This document shows positions 46,971 to 60,559 of a DNA stretch of 64,000 nucleotides, one piece after another; the first letter of the stretch is position 1, and each line of letters opens with the position of its first letter. A program made the position numbers and the translations under genes. The DNA is from Ascidia mentula. Taxonomy: Eukaryota > Chordata > Ascidiacea > Phlebobranchia > Ascidiidae. The DNA is taken from positions 17,610,501 through 17,674,500 of the forward strand of contig OX387200.1 in the NCBI GenBank assembly GCA_947561715.1, written 5' to 3'. The notes beneath the pieces were generated by a model. It saw only the letters and a program-made list of their open reading frames with translations, had not been told where the DNA came from and did not search any database.

Positions 46971-49445
46971 ATGATGGTTTCCTTTCTTTCAAATGATGTT
47001 GCATTTCTTTTTAACATCATTGATCAAAACGACTCCAAAGACACACAGTTCAGCAAAACTCAGCTACAAACTAAAAGTTTTAGTTCATTATTAGAAAGCT
47101 ATTTTAAAACTCTTTCCAAAACGCCATTGGAAAGCCAGAATGACTTTATGTCTGCTTTAACCATCGTTAAGCCATCATTTGCAGCCATTTCTGACATTGA
47201 TGTTGAAGCATGGTTCAAAGCAGGGAATAAGTCCAACTGCACATGCCATGTTCATGATTGGATTCAAATGATTTGTTCAAAAGAACCAACACAAGTGGTT
47301 TTGGCAATTCTGGATATGACTTCGCATTTGGAGAGGTTGCTTGGTGATGTAAGTACAACAGAAAGTGTTTTTGTTGAGAGTAAATGCAAATATAAACAGT
47401 GTAAACTTTTTGGCAAAATACAGGTGTTTCTCACAAAAGGAAAGACATGCCCTTTTCTTTTACGTGATTTGCTTGCAAGCCCCGAACTTACAGAAATATG
47501 TTTATTGTGGAGAATGAAAGTACTACAGCTTCTCCTTGGTGGACCATTTAGTTTAAATCTCCGAAATCTTACCTGGCATGGTTTTGTTACTCCAGAAGAA
47601 ATTCCGCATGGGTATAAGGCATAATTTTTCTGTAGATTAATTGTTGATCATTGACAAAATTTGATTACCAGGCCTGTGCTCCAGTAATGTAAAATTCTTT
47701 GGACTTTGATAAAAAGGTGTATGTTAAATTAATTATTAAAATTTATTTGAATTGTTTTCAGATGTGCCAAGATCTTGCTTGTTGCTGTTTGTGAACTGTA
47801 TAGCTTTCTTGATGACATTATTGATTTTAAAAACTTGAAAACAAGGCCTTTAATACACATCAGTGCCATGACAACAATACTTATGGAAAATTTAAATGGT
47901 TATTTATTTTGCTAGTCCTTTATTTGCTCTTTCAAAAATACCTTTTCCATTTTACAGTGAAGAATGTCCAAAATTATAACAAGCAAATGCAGCTGCTTTT
48001 TGTAACATCGCCATTTATTCAAAAGTCTATGCATCCCTACTTCATGTTTGGCCTGGATTGTTACAACAAAAAACAGTAGGAGATTTTTCTCTTTTTGCTG
48101 TGATATCATGCAGAAGGTTAAAGTGTGAATGTTGAACAGGTATTACTACTGTGTCATGGTGCTGCTTCCACAACTGGAAACTCTGTTGAGATGCCAATAT
48201 GCCAGATGCAATAATATGCCAGACAGAATGAAGACTGCCCAGTCATCTGAATTTTACACAACTATGGACGAGGTATATGCATGTTCACCTCAAGTCAAAT
48301 TTGTAAAATTTTGTGTGTAGATTCTTGAAGAGTTTTTAAGCAATGGCCAAGAAAATGCCTTGAAGCTACATCTTGGCGAACCATTTATGGTAGGCCTGGT
48401 TACCTTATAGTTTCCCCCTTGTATCACTAGTTCATGCCCCACCGCAGGTTCTGCTTCTGGATTTGTTTGACCAGCTCGAAGGCTGGCGACTGCGCGATCG
48501 TATGTCCCATGGTGAATTGGATGCTTCTGGGGTGAACCAATACGTTGCTGACGTCATACTAATGGTTGTGACGTGTGCATGTCATCGGCCTATTAAACTT
48601 GCCAGGGCGGAAACTGATCCCAGCAACTTTTGCCCTTGCACTTGCATTTGTAACGATTTAGAATGGCTCGTGGAGCTTCACGCCCAAATAGCCAACTATG
48701 AGTCCATTTTTCATCCGTTAGGTGTCGCTAAGAGGCTAGCGCGCGAGTGTTTCCGAGTCTGCGAGCAATTGGAGGAATTCAAGCGAAGTTCTTTGCCGGA
48801 AGAAATGGGAAAACCGGAGGTTGACCAAAGTTTGGTTGCATCTTTGGTCGAAGCTCGTAGAAAGCTTTTATTTTCACGTTTTGGAAAAGAATTAGGAATT
48901 TCCGACGCGGATGATCTGAACACGATTTTTGCAACATCGAAACGTATCAGAACTCTTTACAGGTGGCGTAAAGGTTCTTGAAATGATTCTAAAATTTCGG
49001 CCAACGTATTATTTGTCGTGAGGACGTTATCTATTCCGTTTCAAATTGCGATTATCTGTATTTAGAAGGCTTATACTTGGCCACAATAACTTGCCAACTT
49101 TACATAAAGTTGTCAAACTTCCATTACAGAACCGATAGTAAAATTCAAGAAGCGTCGAATTTTCTCCGGCAAATCGTCCAGAACGCTCTCAACGCTGCGG
49201 AACACCTCCTTACCGTGATGCGCGATAAAACAACGGACTTACGCGCCAAAAAACTTCGCTCAAGACAGAGGAAAACCTACCAACGACTCCTTTGCTGGTA
49301 TTTAACATTTCCGCTGTTTATTCGTGATTTCTATTTTGCTTATGTCTGCGGTCAGGTTAAGATTGACATTAATCAAGTGGGGTTAAAAGCGTGCTGCTAC
49401 TTTATACATCAAATGTCAGTTCTAACGACAGGACTCTTAAAATAA
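46971..49445 (+). CDS. ERMARD: ERMARD (ER membrane-associated RNA degradation) homologue (8 exons)
   Basis: Exons 46971-47348, 47424-47611, 47762-47898, 47958-48075, 48140-48272, 48321-48389, 48448-48962 and 49130-49445 sum to 617 codons plus stop. The match to vertebrate ERMARD (C6orf70), as I remember it, is clear along the length: LERLLGD, then CPFLLRDLLASPEL, then LNLRNLTWHGF.TPEEIP (the DUF4209 hallmark), LLPQLETLLR, FYTTMDEIL, LKLHLGEPFM, LRDRMSHGELD and, at the end, LRSRQRKTYQR before a hydrophobic membrane segment. The vertebrate protein is an ER multi-pass protein tied to brain development; its biochemical role is poorly defined. The first ATG pair at 46971/46974 is chosen because TGA at 46944 closes the frame upstream. 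A donor-like CAG|gttaag at 49356 could end exon 8 earlier and lead to a further exon, since the vertebrate protein is longer at the C-terminus. Confidence 0.85.
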
Positions 49446-49593
49446 GCCGTGATTAAAATCCACTGCAGGTGGTGGCACACTCATAAGCTGTGTATGCTAC
49501 GTAAACGGCCAACCCTGGGCACGTGCGAAGCGGTGTGTCCAACCAGGTGCTAAACCTCACATAATCCTACATGCCAAATTAAGCTGATTAAAT

Positions 49594-49663
49594 TTTTGCA
49601 AGAAACATCAATCGAGCAAGGCGAGTTATTACACACCTTGTTCGGTTGATGTTTCTTGCAAAA
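49594..49663 (+). ncRNA. Candidate microRNA-type hairpin
   Basis: A 28-nt arm (49594-49621) pairs without gap or mismatch with 49636-49663 around a 14-nt loop; total 70 nt. The two positions where the arms are not exact inverted copies form G.U pairs in a + strand transcript but A.C mismatches in a - strand transcript, which favours a + strand RNA under pairing constraint. It lies 150 bp past the ERMARD stop. I do not recognise a known microRNA seed. A small foldback transposon is the alternative, but I see no flanking target duplication. Confidence 0.5.
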
Positions 49664-52600
49664 TGTGCTTGCTTATCAAGGTCAATATTTACAAAAAAAA
49701 ATTATTTTTGCGTAATTCCTGCATGACGTGAAGCGTTTCCCAATGAATCAAATTGGTTGTAGTTTTTGTTTCACGATAGATATTCTTTGTTTTGTTGGTT
49801 AAACAAGCCTCTGCAAAACATGCACTACACATGAACTCATCGTTGATATATTCACACAATCTTTTCTCGTGAATCCAATCAGCGAAAGCGGCGCGTACGT
49901 TGATTCAAATATTTACGGCGCGCCTGTTATGATTGAAACCAAACGCTACGAGCGCAGATTGTAAACGTTATCTTTATTGGTAAATCAGCGTGCCAATGAC
50001 ATTTAACCGCGTACTAACGGTACACCGGTACGACTTAGATGGGTGGTACCGTGGGACCAAACGGTAGGCGTAACGTACTTTCTCAACACAAACTAAGCAT
50101 GTTATAATGTAAATCTTAAGCATATCATGTTGCGATTAACCGGTTTGGGCGGTGATGCGGTAGTATTGGGTGCGGCTACATTTGCAACCACATATGGTTC
50201 GACAATTGCTGTTAAGATTTTGTTTCTGTGTTGACATAACCGACGATATTTTTGCTTACCAATCCGTGCAGATAAAGTGCCTTGCAATATTTTATAACGT
50301 CGTTACGTACAATCTGCTCAATTTGTCTCAGACTGTTTTTTTTTAGGTTATTAAATATCGCGTAGAGATTTTTCGTTGCGCTAAAGAACACCACAATCAC
50401 CCCACTACACGGCAACGATAAATTCCAAGCGCATTTTTCGCTTGTTGCAAAAGGAGACAAAATTCTTTACAAAGCCACGATAGCTATTATCCACCGTAAC
50501 GACCGCAATTCAACCGCGCACCCGGCTTCATATACACGAGTTTGGAAATCGAGCCGCAATACGCAACACTTTTCGTCAGTTTGTTTTAATCCCAGACAAA
50601 CATTCGGCCAAAACTACTTGGAAGTGTGCTATTAACATTTTATTGGTAGCCACACAGAGAATGCACAAGGCATTTCAGGCGAAAAGCATGATAAGGCGAT
50701 TTTAATTAAGCGCCCATCCAAGATTACTGACGTCAGTAGAATTGCGGCTATTGATGGCTGCATACTTCTCATATATGTATTGAAGCTAGGAAAAATCTTT
50801 CGTTGAAAATGCGCAGGCAATTTTTGGGTTTATGCGATAAAGGAACAAGAAATATTTTGCCCCTTAATAGACTTTGGCTTTTGTTTCATTCCTAAATTTT
50901 TCTCGTTACAGTAAAAGGTTTCCTTTTTTTTGTTTTCTGTTCAAATTTCCAACACGACCGTTGCCACCTACGTGCAAATAACATTTTAAACGAAAACAAA
51001 AAACCACAGGATTGAAAATGTGTTGCCATTTACAATACCCGTTTTGTAATTGCACCCGTGAGAACACAATGCCTAAAGAAGGCATTTCACTGAATCGCGG
51101 TCCTGTTTTTGAACGAACGCCCGCCATGCACGCAAACCGCAACGTGATGACTTACCCATAACCCGGAAAATATTTTTTCAGTTGCCCTGTGATAACCTCG
51201 GCCTTGACATATCACTGCTGTGCGGTGTTCGTCTTCATCCATCAACGCTTCGACGTGGACACGTTCACGGCCCTCCGGAGGTAGGTCCGACCGCTTGTGT
51301 TGTACACACCGGACGCGATGCAGAAGTAGGGCAGCACGAAAAAGCTAATCCCTATCGCGACTTGACAACGCGCTTACAGGTATCCCCGATTTGGAGTATT
51401 TTTGGCCGGTTGAAAAGTTCGTGTGGGGCGATTTCCAAAAAAAGAGGTCTTGCCAACGAAGCTTGTACCTGATTGTCAAGTAAGGTGGGCTTGACCGTGT
51501 GCTGTGACGAATTGCGAACAAGAGAAACAGCAGATATTCGAGTTTCCCTGAAAGCAACGAGGATGCGAATTCCCCTCTTAACGATAAGGAAAACGTGCTC
51601 TCCACCGCCCTTATCTATGCGGTTGTCTGGGATTTCCGTGCTTGGTACACTTGATCGGACCTCTATAGGGCATACGCTTAACCGTGTGGCCAAAATCTTT
51701 AAAACATACCGCTTTCGAACAATAACCTTAGTAATAATTTATTTCCTGGCATTGTTCGAATTGTTAATCAACAAAAACAGTCGGAAATGTAGAAGTTTGC
51801 TCGGGATTGGTGTTTTCCTTCCGCTAAACCTGATAGATATTGTATTATACCTATGTTTCAATTTAAAACTCATCTATTTATCATAGCAGTTAACCTATTA
51901 TGGCTGAGCCGCATATAGAATGTGAAACGTAAGGTATACATCCTGTCTAATGAACTATCACTCGCAAATATCAATGGCGCTGACTCGTGTTCTATTAATA
52001 GAGATTTCAGGACACTCCTGAGGGTTTCCGAAAAACTTGTGACATTTACATCGGGCAAAGTGAACAAGTGGCAAGAGGCATCCGCCATCTCATCCGATCT
52101 CGTTCCACTTTTCGGATAAACAATGGCTCCTAGCTTGCAAGCAAGTGAGTTCACCTAAATCGCATAATGTTTGAAGCACTAAGCGCCCGATGGCAGTTTT
52201 TACAAGCAAAAACTTTTCGACGGCGGAAGATCGCCTTGTGATAACGTACCGATTGGGATTAAGGTGCCTGGATACATAAAACTTTACTGACTGAGCAATC
52301 GCGTTATGCATGTTGCAACAACTCTTTCGTTGGTTTCAGCGTTTGTATAAATTTCTTTGCAGAGGCATGCAGGGAATGTGCGGGCTTTCAAGCTTTTTAC
52401 ACAATATTTTTGCGCTCACGCAGTATATGCAAAATAGATTTGGTTTCAAAACCTGTTGATTTTGATTCAAGAAATGACCACCATGCGGCTCGTTGTTGTC
52501 GTAACTCTGGATTTGTTCGTGTTTACCTGAAAAATGTGCCCTTATTTGGTATCTGGGTGCATCGACAACACTGTATCGAACCTCCGGCATGCCGAACTGG

Positions 52601-55600
52601 TCTTGTCCAATTAGTTTAATCACTGGCCATCCTGCCCACACGCACGCAAACGAGACGCTGTCAGCAAGATCTTAACAAATTAATATATCAGTGGTAAAAC
52701 TCTGTAAGTCCGCGGGCGGTGCGTGACTTCTTGACCGTCGAAAATTTAGGCAATGAGTCAAAATCACAACAAGAAGTCCCATCTTCGCGATAAGCAGCAT
52801 TTGTTTATGTGGCAGCGCCCGGGCAGATTTCCCTATGCCGTTTCGTCCTGCTTGATCAGCATGGGGTTTTTGCTCTTTACCGGTTGTTTATTTTTGAATC
52901 GTTGCTCCGTCGCCCTGACAACCGCCAGACGTGACCCGCCAATCTAAACGCACCTGTTTCAGTGAGCTTCTCTTTTGTGGAAGGCATATCTGAGGCAAAT
53001 ACAATCGTAAACAAGTACCAACGCGATTCATGCCCAGTAAAGGATGTTGGCTGGTGACTGAAGATAGAGCTTTATTTATATGTTAGGAAACATGTCAGGT
53101 GGCCTGCCTTCGATTGATACCCGGATAAGTTTTGTTTCCTCAAAGTGAATTCGTCAAACAAGCTCACAGACCTAAAAAATTACCAGTGACCACCTGACCC
53201 ATACAAGCAAAATGTGTGCACAGTAACGTTGAATTAAATTTTTTGGATTACGTTGTTTTGGTGCAAATCCAAGGCGACCTAAGAATGATATCCATAAGAC
53301 ACTTGATGTAGAGATTCAAAACTACCGAAAAAACGACCAAAATATGTGACCTGCTGCCCTGCAACCCGCTAAAGAGTGAAATCCATTTTTCCAGGTGATC
53401 AAACCGGTTGCGAAAAAACAAAACTCAGCGTCCTAGATCGCGAGAAATGCGGTTATTGGTTGTGAAAACCTGCAATTTGTGACCACAATACCATGAAAGT
53501 GGTGGAACGTGCCTTTCACGAACAAACGTGAAGTCACGTCTCTGCGCGTTCACAAAATAGCCTGTGAGTGAGATAGTGAAGGCAACATAGTCGTTCTTTA
53601 CCGCTACCAACATGTCCTTAAATAAAAACCTCACACCAAGAATAACAACCAACCTTCCTTTCGGTAATTATCTTAATGTTTAAAGTGACCTTTTTGAAAG
53701 ACAAATCACCACCTTGGCAGATGAATAATTTCGCAACTATTTCCTCATGGCGCTCTGTTGGATTTTGCACCGATTCGACCTCCACTGATCGGTATTCCCG
53801 TCAACCGCAACCCTACGTTCGTTTGGTTTTGTTTTGTTTTCACCTTTAGTTTAACATATGGCATTTCTCCAAACTTTCCTCCGATAAGAAAATGACAGGT
53901 TTGTTGTGTCAACTTTGTGTTATGGTCGCACGTCCGAAGGTTCCCAGTCCAGGTGCTACATGTTATACGTGGTTTCATATTCATTGGCAAGCATGGTCTT
54001 CTCCTGTGTATTTCTGTTTAAAAGTTTGAATGGGTTTCGCCAAGCCAAAACTACGCCCCGCAAGCCGATTCCGGTCCGTTAGATTTTGACCTGCCAAACA
54101 TTTATTTGCCTTTTAGGTTACTGCTTATAAACTTTAATTTAACCAGTTACACTGATGAGACCTTTTAGATCGAAACAGTAGCCATCTGTCTGCAGCTTAC
54201 GCAATTTAATTTAACCGTTTTAAATTGCTGTATTGTGAACAAATTTGTTTGTAAAATTATAGTGAAAGTCTTTGTCCATTTTGTGTCCTCGTTTCCCATT
54301 CGTCTGCGCCTGTTAACCGAGTCCAAACGTATCCCCTCCTATACACTAACCGTCTTGTCAAGATTTCTTGATAAAATTTGTGCGAACTTAGCATTAAAGA
54401 TAAGCAAGGTAAATTTTCCTTGATAATCTCATGTCATATCTTTCAAGTTTTTTCATCAAACTTTCCATTATTGATGTATTCTATGGTCGTTGGTGTCTTT
54501 TCTTGCAGCCATTGTGCTCCAATATTTCAGTTCTTTCATTTTTCTTCTCGGCTTCGGTGTTACCAAAGATTTTGACTTAGTTTTTGTGCTCTTCAATTTT
54601 CTTAACAGGGGTTTTGGGCTAAACTCTGGATTTATCAAATTGGGGTTCATTGGGTCCAGCGGATTTTTCCAAACAAAAATACTCTTGCTAAGGATCAGCG
54701 ACGCAGTTCATTTTGTGTAAGGACATCACCAAAAAGAGTTTGCTGAATTGTCAGGTGGTCTACGGTGCAAACGAGTTGAGAAACTCTGGCTTCACTGAAA
54801 CGTTTGTCACATAGCAGAGATATTTTCTGAAGCCGTTAGAGTTTTGCCTTTAATCTAACATAAACCGCGTGTTCCAGCATAACGTAAGCGCATTTTTGTG
54901 GACATTTGCGTGCAATTCAATGAGGAAGGATTACCGGCTACCTGGCACGCTCGTACTCAAACCGCGGTTTTCCAAGTTTTAATTTAGTTTTCCATCCAAG
55001 TATTCGCCACTTGACGTAAGTCCATCTGTGGTAAGTACGGCTATTTATACTGCGAATAATTGCCGGTCGAGGTATCAATTGATCGGATTTGGTTGTGCTG
55101 TCAACAACTTATGACTGTTATTCCGCCGTAATTTCACGGTGCCACACACACTGATGTTAATGGACGAAGTGTCAGTCCAAAGATATGGAGTTGCGGTTAA
55201 TTGGCAGATGAGAGCCCACTGCAGCACCGATGATCGCAATCTTCGCAGCGCGCGTTGCAGTGCTGACCATCAAATAAGACACGTTTATTGAAACAACTTG
55301 TTTATTTCACAATATTCGTCATTTGCGGCGAAATGCTTTAATGGCATTATTTGTATTGACAGTGTTACCTGTGTTTATGTATTTGAACCCTTATTTTTAA
55401 GACCCAACTGGGAATTAATATAATGAAAAGGAATTTGCCACAATATGAGACGGCACAGACAAAAAACGCTATAGTACGCGCATCGCTGTATATATAGACA
55501 GACTCTATAAATAAACGTCGACAAGTATTGGCACACACAAACTCGTACAAACTAAAAACAATGGTAAGAGGAAACAGCAAGAAGGGGCAGCGATCGTGTG

Positions 55601-57392
55601 TGGGGTGATGGTGGGATGCGGCCCCTCTGACACCTTGTTCTTTTCGGCAACAATGCTGCTTCGTAGATATTATGTACAGGTAAGATGGTGCGAAATGTCA
55701 AAGAGCGTTTCTTTCGTGGTCTGCGTGGAAATTGAGTTAAATGCAGAGAAGAATTGTACACATGGCCGTTTAAATCTAGCTTTTAACCTGTGCCCCATAG
55801 AAAGTTGCATAATATTGACGTGTTGTGTCTGGATTGGTGTGATGAAGACGGATATAGTTAAAGGGCGTAGATGTAAACGCATTCACCTCAACCATGCCAC
55901 AATCTAACACAAATCTATACAACATGCCCTTTTCTCATCGGTATATGGGTATCATGGTTTAACTTGTTTTGACAATAACGCACTAAAACACACGTGCCCG
56001 TCACAGACGTGCGCCAGTTTATAAAATCGCTCGCTAACATCTACTTTTGGGAATTTAAAGTGTATCTTTATTAGTCCCAAACCCTCGTGTGTTTATGTAT
56101 GCTGTAGCGAACCTCGTTAGCGAGGCGACCGAACAGCAGTGGATTAGCCCCGCGTGTCAACCCTACTTATCCCCCACCATCTTAAGCGTTATCGGGTTTG
56201 TTTAGCGTTTTACATCTTTCAGCAATTGGTTTCGGAGGTGCGGTAAACGCTTCCAAACACGTTTATTAAACAAGCGTTTCGATTGGGAGCCCAGCGGCCA
56301 TTTTTTTATCTTCACACAAATGCCACCTGTTTCACTGTGTAACGACTGTGGCAAATTTACAATCATAAGAAGTAGTTATAATGTAGGAATGTTAGGGTCT
56401 CAACGTTTAAGAACAACTCCGTATTTAGCCTATTGTATTGCCTGCTGTTGGCAGATTCAGTTTCATTTGGTAATATCTGTTTGACGCACTCGTTTACAAA
56501 TTCGTAAAAAAAATCCGTATCCACAAAATGGCCTTGCTCAAGTATACGAGTTAAATTACGTTTCTTTTTTCTTTGACTGCACTATGTATAATTTTTAGTT
56601 TTCGGAATTACATTTCTTTGCGGTCTCACGAAGCACGTTTTCTCCTCGAGGCGGGATTTTTTACTGGCGTTATGCGGTGCAATGCCACGTCTGCTTGGTT
56701 TTGTTATAATCCGGTGAATAAGCTACGATGATTCTGCGGACAAACCTCACGCAGTGCGCAGCCGGTCAAAAATTAAAAGTGTTCCCAAACATACGGAAAA
56801 AAAACTTACTCAGGTATTTGAAATGGCCCATGTTCCCTTTTTACCCCCCGGCTGGCTTCGCCGATGACATCGCGGTTCATAAATCCACTTACCTGATGTT
56901 AGTTTCCCGCCCCCGTATAAGTTGTTTGCATTCTGGTCAGGATCGCTCGGCCGATGTGAGAGTTGACTCCGCCCGCGGCCACTCTGCGAGCAAAAGATTG
57001 TGGTAGAAATAGATCTTTGCCTCGAAATCGTATTTTTGATCTGTGTAATCCGAGTTGCGAAAACCACTTATTTGTATTGGGTGCACAACAAATTTCATCA
57101 GACATTTGATTAATTGGCGTGTCAAATACCGTTGATCGCGAATGTGGGTTCGTTTAGTGTGATTCACGCGTCACGGCAGCTTTTTTTCGATACAAACGCT
57201 CAGTTTGGTTCCACGCGCATTGACTGTTCCAGGGAATGAACGATTCGTTTCAAACGGGCGAAATTTTGAATTGCCTTCAAACTTGCCCACAAAATTCTCA
57301 TACGGCAAGGCGATACTGCGGCTTTGGTCGCGTAATTTTATCTACCGCCAACTTCCTACGACGCTTAAGCATTAACATTTCGACTCCGCAAC
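49664..57392. other. Long stretch without a supported gene
   Basis: Nearly 8 kb show no splice-consistent gene. A GC-richer block at about 51.18-51.70 kb has open frames on both strands, including a 113-codon - strand frame (51352-51693) with no recognisable domain. One hammerhead repeat lies at 54.15 kb. Several short open frames at 53-56 kb look random. Confidence 0.45.
54145..54204 (+). ncRNA. Hammerhead ribozyme, family 1, copy e, flanked by a 12-bp direct repeat
   Basis: The core is complete: CTGATGA (152-158), stem II GACC/GATC with one mismatch, GAAA (172-175), stem III ACAG/CTGT around a 7-nt loop, GTC cleavage site ending at 190, and stem I GTTACA/TGCAGC with one mismatch. TTTAATTTAACC occurs at 54133-54144 and again at 54205-54216, exactly bracketing a 60-bp insert that is the ribozyme and almost nothing else. 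Confidence 0.8.
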
Positions 57393-60016
57393 TCACAGGC
57401 GCATTGCGTTGCAGAACATTTTCTTATATTCTTCCATTGTTGAGAATTCGAGCAGTTCTCGAATAGTATTGGTGCTCAAGTCGGCCGGTTTCTTTCCGTC
57501 GTCCATTAGCATCATGTTGAGCTCCTGTATCGTTACCACACACGCGTTTTCTTCCACTTTCAGTTGAACTCCTTTTAGGTCGACTGCAAACAAGGACATT
57601 ATTTTAGTCAAACTGCTTGACTTGTAAGTGACAATTAAATACCAAAATCTGATAAATATTTTATTAGCCCTCTGTTTTCAATGCGCTTACATAAGGCATG
57701 CTTAGAACATTGTCGCCATTACTTAATTAGTGACAACTAAGCTCAACGAAATTTTTTCGAAGCAGCCTGACCCAAGAGTAGGACGACGATATTGAAGCAA
57801 CAGTATCGGAGACGAACTGTGTTTAGTGATAACAGGTTGTAACTCACTGAACATGTCGACTTTGACTCGTATGTTGACGCCTCTTAGGTAAAGAAGATAG
57901 GAACCTGTGTTATTTTGCGTCATAACCGTTTGACTTTTCATCGACCTAAAATAAATTAAAAGTGAGCTGATGTGTTTATGTTAATATTTACTTAATTAAC
58001 TAAAAGTTTATGGAAAGTTTATTTACGCAAAGGTAACACAATTTGCCGTGGGAAAATGTTAAAAGTTTTTTTTACTTCCCGACTTTTTAATTGGATTTTT
58101 TCAGAGTGAGAGTACAACTACTAAGTCACCGTAATGTCAACCTTGTGCTTGTGAACTTTATCAAAACAAGTGTTCGATTAGATGTACTTGGGTCGCGTAT
58201 CTATACTTACACTCGCAACGAACTGAAGTAGTTTCCTGTCATGATTACTTGATCTAGAGGAATCATCATGTACACGAATTTCTCATTGGACAAGTAGGTC
58301 GCATTCAGTGAAATCGCCTCGACAAGCTCGTTGCTGCAACAATAATATGTTTGTATGCTAATACACTTAGATGTACGTTTGTATTTTTGGAATATTCTCC
58401 TGTAAAGCCACTTAAAATTCAGCTCAGTTTCGGTCACTAATTGAAAGGTGCTGTCCTCTTGTTATTGTGGAGGCGTCGCTCGAATCGGACGTTTTGTTTT
58501 TGCCAATGTTTATGACTTTTTTAAGTATGCGCGTATATTTCGTATGTGCATTAAAACGTATTATAAGTCATTCTTCTCAGTTTCAAAATGTCTATTATAA
58601 ATTGGGAGGCAATCATGTATTTGTTTGCTGACGAAAACATATTTGCACACAGTAGATGAAGCGAATAGTCTTTAAATTTATTATTTTAATTTAATTTTTA
58701 ATTTACTTTGAATTAAATTTACTCATTATTCCTTATTTATCGGATCGCCATTGAATATATCATAAATATCAATTGCTTGAATGTATTTGAAACTGAAATG
58801 TATTTGAATCTAACCGGGTTCACAAAAACGTGGTAATATTGTTTCGTTGTTAAGTTATAATATACACTCACTTGGACATCCTGAACTCAAACTCCGTATC
58901 AAATATATTCCCCAATGGTGGCATGGGCATCTTGGACATGGCCCGGAATACGTCGGGATCTGCGTAATAAGCACAATATTACATTACATATATGGCTTCC
59001 TGTGCGATAAACAAAAATTAAAGTTTGTCGCAGGCGCTTAAATCGAACAAAACCATGAATTATTTGTTGTTTGTTTTCCGTTGTTCCTCTTACATTTTAC
59101 ATTTATTAACGCAGTAGTCCATTATAAAAAACAAAATGATTTTATTTTCGACGGGCGTATTTCTCGTAAACTGAAGTTCAACTAAAGGGCAAGAAACACG
59201 GCGGGAGATTGAATAGCAGGGCGGCATGTTTCAAGTTCAAGTCGCTCATTTGAACTCGTATAAATTTCGCATCGGGCTGTATATTGTGGGAATTGAGACA
59301 GAACCATCAGTCCTCCTTTTCTGAGTAATGGCGTCACGCGTTAAGGATAATCCTCCTCTGGTCGTCGCGCAAAAATTGTGAACAATATTTTTTGTCGGGC
59401 TGGAGAAAGCCACTGGTGACGGGCGGGAATGGAACGATCGACCGAATGTTTACGCGACGCGGTGTGAGTGCAGATGTGGTGGACGATTGAGAAAACGTGA
59501 ATACGCCACGTCAGCGCGATTTCTTGCGGTGTTAATCTTATGGCTTTATATTAGTGTGCGTGTTTTTAACCTTCAGCTTTTGAGAAATGTATTTTGGCGA
59601 CCGAGAGTCGTAATTTCTTGAAAGTTTGCTTTGAAAAGTAATTTGGTGGCGAGCGAGTTAAACTGTTTTCGCATGGCTGGCATTACGGTCCCAAATTTCA
59701 ACACAGTAATATATTGATTTATGTTACATGGTATTTTGTTTGCAGTGAATCAATAAATTTTTTTATTTAAATGTGTATCACGTTGTAGCTGCAGTCAAAG
59801 CATAAACCATTTAAAAACAACGGATCTTGTATAGTAGCCATATTTATCTTTTAATCCCCATATATAAAAACGACGTGCAGGTAACTTTGTTAGGCACGAT
59901 TATGTGGACTTACCGCCGAGCAAAACAAAAACGAAAAACTTACCGAGGGAGTGACCAACTCTTATTGCTGTCGCGCTTCCGAAAAGGACAAATATCGCAA
60001 AAATACAATTCTTCAT
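57393..60016 (-). CDS. Unrecognised small secreted protein (5 exons)
   Basis: Exons in coding order: 59944-60016, 58872-58959, 58211-58333, 57848-57945, 57393-57583; 190 residues. All five join in compatible phases (1, 2, 2, 1) with standard splice sites. Residues 1-16 form a signal peptide (MKNCIFAIFVLFGSAT). There is no further membrane segment. Two N-glycosylation sites are visible (NAT and NNT). The middle is rich in beta-type alternation (KFVYMMIPLDQVIMTG, SYLLYLRGVNIRVKVDMF); the C-terminal part looks helical (IQELNMMLMDDG, then TIRELLEFSTMEEYKKMF). I recognise no family; a single beta-rich domain plus a helical tail is as far as the sequence goes. The phase-consistent model and signal peptide make a real gene likely. 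Confidence 0.65.
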
Positions 60017-60559
60017 CACGGCGGCTTGAAAAGTCGTTGAAATATCGAAAAGCACCAACTTTATGTCAAGAAATAACTTCTGAAACAAACATGACAAACG
60101 CATTATTAAAAGTGATCTCTCCTAAAACTCAAAGGTATTGATTCCCAGAATCGTTCAATAGGAAAAAAAAAAAATTACGATAATATGCACTTCCAAAACT
60201 TGTCCACGCCACTTTAGAATCACAACACGCATCGATGGCGTTTATATAACGCAAGTCAAGGCCTGAAGAAAAAGGCAAGGGCACGTGCAAAACACCTTGC
60301 CTTGACATTCGCCACTTCACAGTTTCTCAGTAATCCGCCGCGATCAACAAGAGTTTTTGTGCCTAACGCGAATATGTCTTGTTTTGGTGAAAATTCTTCT
60401 TCCGGTTTTAAAAATATTCCATATCGATGTGATTAGTAAATCAAATCTGGATAAAAAAAACCAAAGGCCCCTGACAGGCTGTCGATCGCACACCGTATCA
60501 ATAATAATGTATTAAAATCCAAACACAGCGATCTTCAGACAGCTCAGATCGATTTATTT

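Noticed and set aside
51473..51886. 137-codon + strand frame
   Set aside because: No domain, no splice partners, and an equally long - strand frame covers part of the same DNA.
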